From assembly GCA_964449455.1 (NCBI GenBank), contig CAYUYV010000103.1, positions 1 through 18,161 on the forward strand: DNA of 18,161 bases, in the 5' to 3' direction. Below the pieces are notes generated by a model, which saw only the letters and a list, made by a program, of their open reading frames with translations, was not told where the DNA came from and made no database searches. Positions 15,297-18,161 of this stretch are shown here, piece after piece (the stretch's first letter is position 1; each line of letters starts with the position of its first letter). The DNA is from CAYUYV01 sp964449455. Lineage in GTDB: Bacteria; Pseudomonadota; Alphaproteobacteria; JAJFIK01. The translations under genes and the position numbers were made by a program.

Positions 15297-15318
15297 AATT
15301 CCGCATCACAACGGAATT
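15297..15318 (+). terminator. Stem-loop after uvrC
   Basis: AATTCCG (15297-15303) and CGGAATT (15312-15318) form a 7-bp stem with an 8-nt loop, 21 nt after the uvrC stop. No T-run follows, so it may be a weak terminator or simply a 3'-end structure. Confidence 0.3.
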
Positions 15319-15340
15319 CAATGTCTCCATAGCGATGGCT

Positions 15341-15355
15341 TAAGGGCTGCCCTTA
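15341..15355. promoter_or_regulatory. 15-bp palindromic operator-like site upstream of the NRPS-like gene
   Basis: TAAGGGC-T-GCCCTTA is symmetric except for its central base. A one-base loop cannot form a hairpin, so a dimeric DNA-binding protein is the natural reading. It lies about 160 bp before the start of the NRPS-like gene in the only intergenic space between it and uvrC. Confidence 0.3.
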
Positions 15356-15517
15356 GGGGAGCGTCAAACGTCATTGTCGGGCCCAGCCCTCACGGGTGCG
15401 CTCGGGTGCCAAAACAGCCGCAGGGAACAAGGGGGCTTCGGGATATGGAATGACGCGCTTCAGCTTCTCAAAAGATGAAACGCACGTTACCCTTGCCTTG
15501 GGGAAAGTTTCGGTTGC

Positions 15518-18139
15518 GTGGGTAGGAAACGGGTTGTGCGGACATTTTTTGAACGGTTTCAGCGCATTGTGGCTGAGCGGCCGAATGATGATGCCATCAT
15601 TGACGGCTCTGGATGCTTGAGCTTTCACGCATTCGATGTGGTTTCTGACCAGCTCGCGGCGACGCTGTATTCCATGCGCCAAAGCGATAACGACGTCTTC
15701 GGATATTTAGGCCCCCCGTCCCGATACCGGGCCATCGCCTATATGGCTTGCGCCAAAGCCGGCGCGGGCATGCTCAACATCAATACGGAACTCCCGGTTC
15801 CCGTGCTCCGTGACCTGATGCAGATCTGCGGGATGTCCCGAATTCTGGCCGCGCCCGGCATGCTTGACGAGGCCCAAGCCCTCCACAACACGGCCCCACC
15901 GGTTGCCATTCCCTGCGACACCCCGGACCGCGCGGACATCCCCCCTTTCACGCCGCTCGCGCGCACGCCTGACTCGATCATTGGCATTCAGTATACGTCA
16001 GGCTCGACAGGGCGACCGAAATGCGTGCCCTACCGCGCCGGACCCTTGGCGACCCGTATGGCGCGGCGTGAGACCGTCTACGGACGCCCCGGCCCCGTGC
16101 CCCATCGCTCGGCCATTTTTGGTCAGCTCAAGGGCCTCAGTGAGCTGTGGTTTCCGTTTTGCGGCGACACCATCGCCTATTTCGACCTGCGCCATCGGGG
16201 CATAACTGAGCTTGATCCCTGGCTGCGTGAAACTGGGGTTACGGAAATCACGGGCCAGGTGGCCGTGCTGCGCCGGATCATGGCCGCCGCACCGGAACCC
16301 TTTGAAACGCTGGTCTTCATTAATGCGGTCGGAGAGCCTGCCACCCGCGCTGACCTGGAGACCTTCGATCGGCTGTTTCCGCGCGATGCTGTTCTGCATA
16401 CGGCTTTTGCGGCCACGGAACATTGCGACCTGGCACTCCAAACCCATCACCATGGCGACCCCGTCCACCATGACGTTATGCCCCTTGGGCGCCCTCTGGA
16501 GCCGGACATGGTGCGGATCGTGCGGGAGGACGGCCAACCCGTGGCACCCGGTGAACCCGGTGAAATTCATGTGACGGGCGGCACTCTCGCAGGCGATTAT
16601 CTCAACGACCCGGAGCGGACAGCCGAGGCCTATTTCACGGATGCCGACGGGCGGCAATGGTTCCGCACGAATTTCATCGCCTATCAGGACCGGGACGGTA
16701 TCCTCCACGGCCTTGGCCGCAAGGATGATCAGGTGAAGATCCGGGGTTTCAATGTGCGGCCGTCCGAGATTGAACAACTGCTCCGGGAACATCCGGATGT
16801 GGACAATGCGGCCGTGACACCATTTGAAGGCCCTGGCGGCATCCGGCGCCTTGCTTGCTATGTCGTGCCAAAGCCCGGCATGGATGTCGAAGTCAAGTCT
16901 CTTCGGGGATTCCTCGCCGCCCGGGTGCCCCATTTTATGGTCCCGAGCGTCATCCGCCAGATCGAGAGCCTGCCAATCGGGATTACGGGAAAGGTGCTGA
17001 AAAAACAGCTCCCTGATCCCCTCGACATGTCGGCAGCGCCGCCGGCAGAAGAGCGCGCCCAATGGTCGGCCACCGAGCGGGGCATCGCCGAGGCCTGGAC
17101 GCAAGTTCTGGGGCACACAGATTTTTTGATAACGGATGACTTTTTCGATGTGGGCGGAGATTCACTCCAGGCCATGACCCTGATGATGGCCCTTGAAGAG
17201 CGCTTCCAAATCCGGCTGACCCTTGATGCCCTGATCCTGAAAGGCGCTTGCGTGGCCGCATTGGCCGAACAGATCGAGGCCGCGCAGGATAACGCGCAAG
17301 GCTCTGCGGGGGGCCTCACACGCCTGCGGGGCGGTGATCGGTCCTCGCCCCTCTTCGTGACACCGGTCGTGGGCGGACACCTCTCCGACTATATCGCATT
17401 GACCCAGACGCTGGCCCCGGGCCGCCCCATTCTGGGCCTGCACCCGCGCGGCCTTGACGGCCGCTCGTCCCCGGCGAGCACCATGGAACAGCTTGCCGCC
17501 GACGCCGTCGACGTTCTGATGGCAGATAGTCCCGGCGCGCCCTATCAGCTCATGGGTTATAGCTTTGGCGGCTATGTCGCAGCCGAGATGACCCGCCTCC
17601 TCCAGGCAAGGGGCCGCCCGGTCTCACATCTCATCCTGCTCGACCCGTTTGTGGGCTGGACCGGACTGAACCGCTATCCCAAAGAAGTGTTCCGCCATAT
17701 GGCCAAGGGCGACATCCAGCGGGCCTGGCGGACTGCCACACTGACGCTTCCCGCTGCCTTTGGCCTGCGCGCTGCGCCCCACGCAGTCGATGACGCCCAT
17801 CGCACCGCCGTGCTGCGTTACGCGCCAAAACCGCTTGAGTTTGCCGGTTCTAAAGCGCCCGAGACCCTTTTGATCAGCACAACACACAATCCCCACCGCG
17901 AGAGCATCCAAGCCGAATGGCGGCGCCTCCTCGGCCCTTCCCTTCGGATCGTGGAGCTGGACACAGACCATGTGGAACTCGTCAGAGCACCGGCAGTCTG
18001 GAGCCTGGCCCAGGAAATTGATGCTTTTCTGGCCGAACCAGGCCCTACGGACGACGCCTCACCAGCCAAGCAGAGCGACTCGTCCGCCCAGAGCCCTTTC
18101 AAAGAGTTCCGGGGCAGTGAAAGGGCTCTAACTCTTTGA
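15518..18139 (+). CDS. Stand-alone A-T-TE NRPS-like enzyme
   Basis: 873 residues, with no condensation domain. The adenylation domain covers about 10-500: A3 YTSGSTGRPK (159-168), an A5-like AATEHC, A8 GRKDDQVKIRGFNVRPSEIE (with the hinge Asp) and A10 GKVLKK. In A7, the usual Y-R-T-G-D-L is F-R-T-N-F-I, so the near-invariant ribose-binding Asp is Phe386. The thiolation domain covers about 520-595, with phosphopantetheine Ser549 in DVGGDSLQ. The thioesterase covers about 615-835, with Ser682 (GYSFGG), a probable Asp in LILLDPF, and His818 (DHVEL). Such enzymes activate one acid and release or dimerise it; the substrate cannot be predicted. The start could be the GTG at 15518 or the GTG at 15536, which has AGGAAA six bases before it. 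No PPTase, tailoring or export genes are visible. Confidence 0.9.
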   Translation: MGRKRVVRTFFERFQRIVAERPNDDAIIDGSGCLSFHAFDVVSDQLAATLYSMRQSDNDVFGYLGPPSRYRAIAYMACAKAGAGMLNINTELPVPVLRDLMQICGMSRILAAPGMLDEAQALHNTAPPVAIPCDTPDRADIPPFTPLARTPDSIIGIQYTSGSTGRPKCVPYRAGPLATRMARRETVYGRPGPVPHRSAIFGQLKGLSELWFPFCGDTIAYFDLRHRGITELDPWLRETGVTEITGQVAVLRRIMAAAPEPFETLVFINAVGEPATRADLETFDRLFPRDAVLHTAFAATEHCDLALQTHHHGDPVHHDVMPLGRPLEPDMVRIVREDGQPVAPGEPGEIHVTGGTLAGDYLNDPERTAEAYFTDADGRQWFRTNFIAYQDRDGILHGLGRKDDQVKIRGFNVRPSEIEQLLREHPDVDNAAVTPFEGPGGIRRLACYVVPKPGMDVEVKSLRGFLAARVPHFMVPSVIRQIESLPIGITGKVLKKQLPDPLDMSAAPPAEERAQWSATERGIAEAWTQVLGHTDFLITDDFFDVGGDSLQAMTLMMALEERFQIRLTLDALILKGACVAALAEQIEAAQDNAQGSAGGLTRLRGGDRSSPLFVTPVVGGHLSDYIALTQTLAPGRPILGLHPRGLDGRSSPASTMEQLAADAVDVLMADSPGAPYQLMGYSFGGYVAAEMTRLLQARGRPVSHLILLDPFVGWTGLNRYPKEVFRHMAKGDIQRAWRTATLTLPAAFGLRAAPHAVDDAHRTAVLRYAPKPLEFAGSKAPETLLISTTHNPHRESIQAEWRRLLGPSLRIVELDTDHVELVRAPAVWSLAQEIDAFLAEPGPTDDASPAKQSDSSAQSPFKEFRGSERALTL
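18090..18137 (+). terminator. Interlocking inverted repeats at the 3' end of the NRPS-like gene
   Basis: AGAGCCCTTTCA (18090-18101) pairs perfectly with TGAAAGGGCTCT (18118-18129). AAAGAGTT (18101-18108), inside the loop, pairs perfectly with AACTCTTT (18130-18137), just downstream. The order A-B-A'-B' is that of an H-type pseudoknot. It spans the last 16 codons and reaches the stop codon. The 12-bp stem may act in termination, since T-rich sequence follows to the window edge. Confidence 0.5.
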
Positions 18140-18161
18140 TTTATCGCGTTTTCGGACCGCA

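Overview
The window looks like a GC-rich alphaproteobacterial chromosome segment, from a draft assembly or metagenome bin. The evidence is the family content and style (ECF sigma with a membrane anti-sigma, an M10_C-like RTX protein, a PTR1/FolM-type reductase beside uvrC, a PAS_5-like protein). A 100-base run of N lies at 2528-2627. No rRNA, tRNA, CRISPR array or insertion sequence was seen.

Left part (1-4631): an envelope or secretion stress-type locus. An ECF sigma factor and its single-pass anti-sigma factor overlap by 8 bp on the minus strand. Divergently placed is a secreted subtilisin-like (S8) protease with an unusual 16-residue repeat region after its signal peptide, interrupted by the assembly gap. 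Next comes an RTX calcium-binding protein of the type I secreted kind. The main result of this reading is that the sigma gene, the protease gene and the RTX gene each carry the same promoter-like motif, GGA(A/T)GAAA(C/A) followed 13 bases later by CGTT. The G-to-C distance is exactly 22 bases in all three. I infer one local regulon in which the sigma factor controls itself and two exported proteins.

Middle (4632-10975): about 650 bp with little coding evidence but a perfect 13-bp inverted repeat. Then come a GabD-type succinate-semialdehyde dehydrogenase (minus), an exported thermonuclease-like protein (plus), a PAS_5-like protein and a CPA2 cation/proton antiporter (both minus), and divergently a CaCA-type calcium/sodium antiporter.

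Right-centre (10972-12780): a pterin/folate group. A 6-carboxytetrahydropterin-synthase-like protein starts inside the stop codon of the antiporter gene and lacks the usual catalytic Cys. A pteridine-reductase-like SDR (FolM/PTR1 type, Asp-Tyr-Lys triad) converges on it with a 16-bp overlap. A dihydroneopterin aldolase (FolB) diverges from the SDR gene.

Right part (12781-18161): a non-coding stretch of about 450 bp with DnaA-box-like words, then uvrC (nucleotide excision repair). Last is a stand-alone adenylation-thiolation-thioesterase NRPS-like enzyme with a non-canonical A7 motif. Its gene ends in two interlocking inverted repeats.
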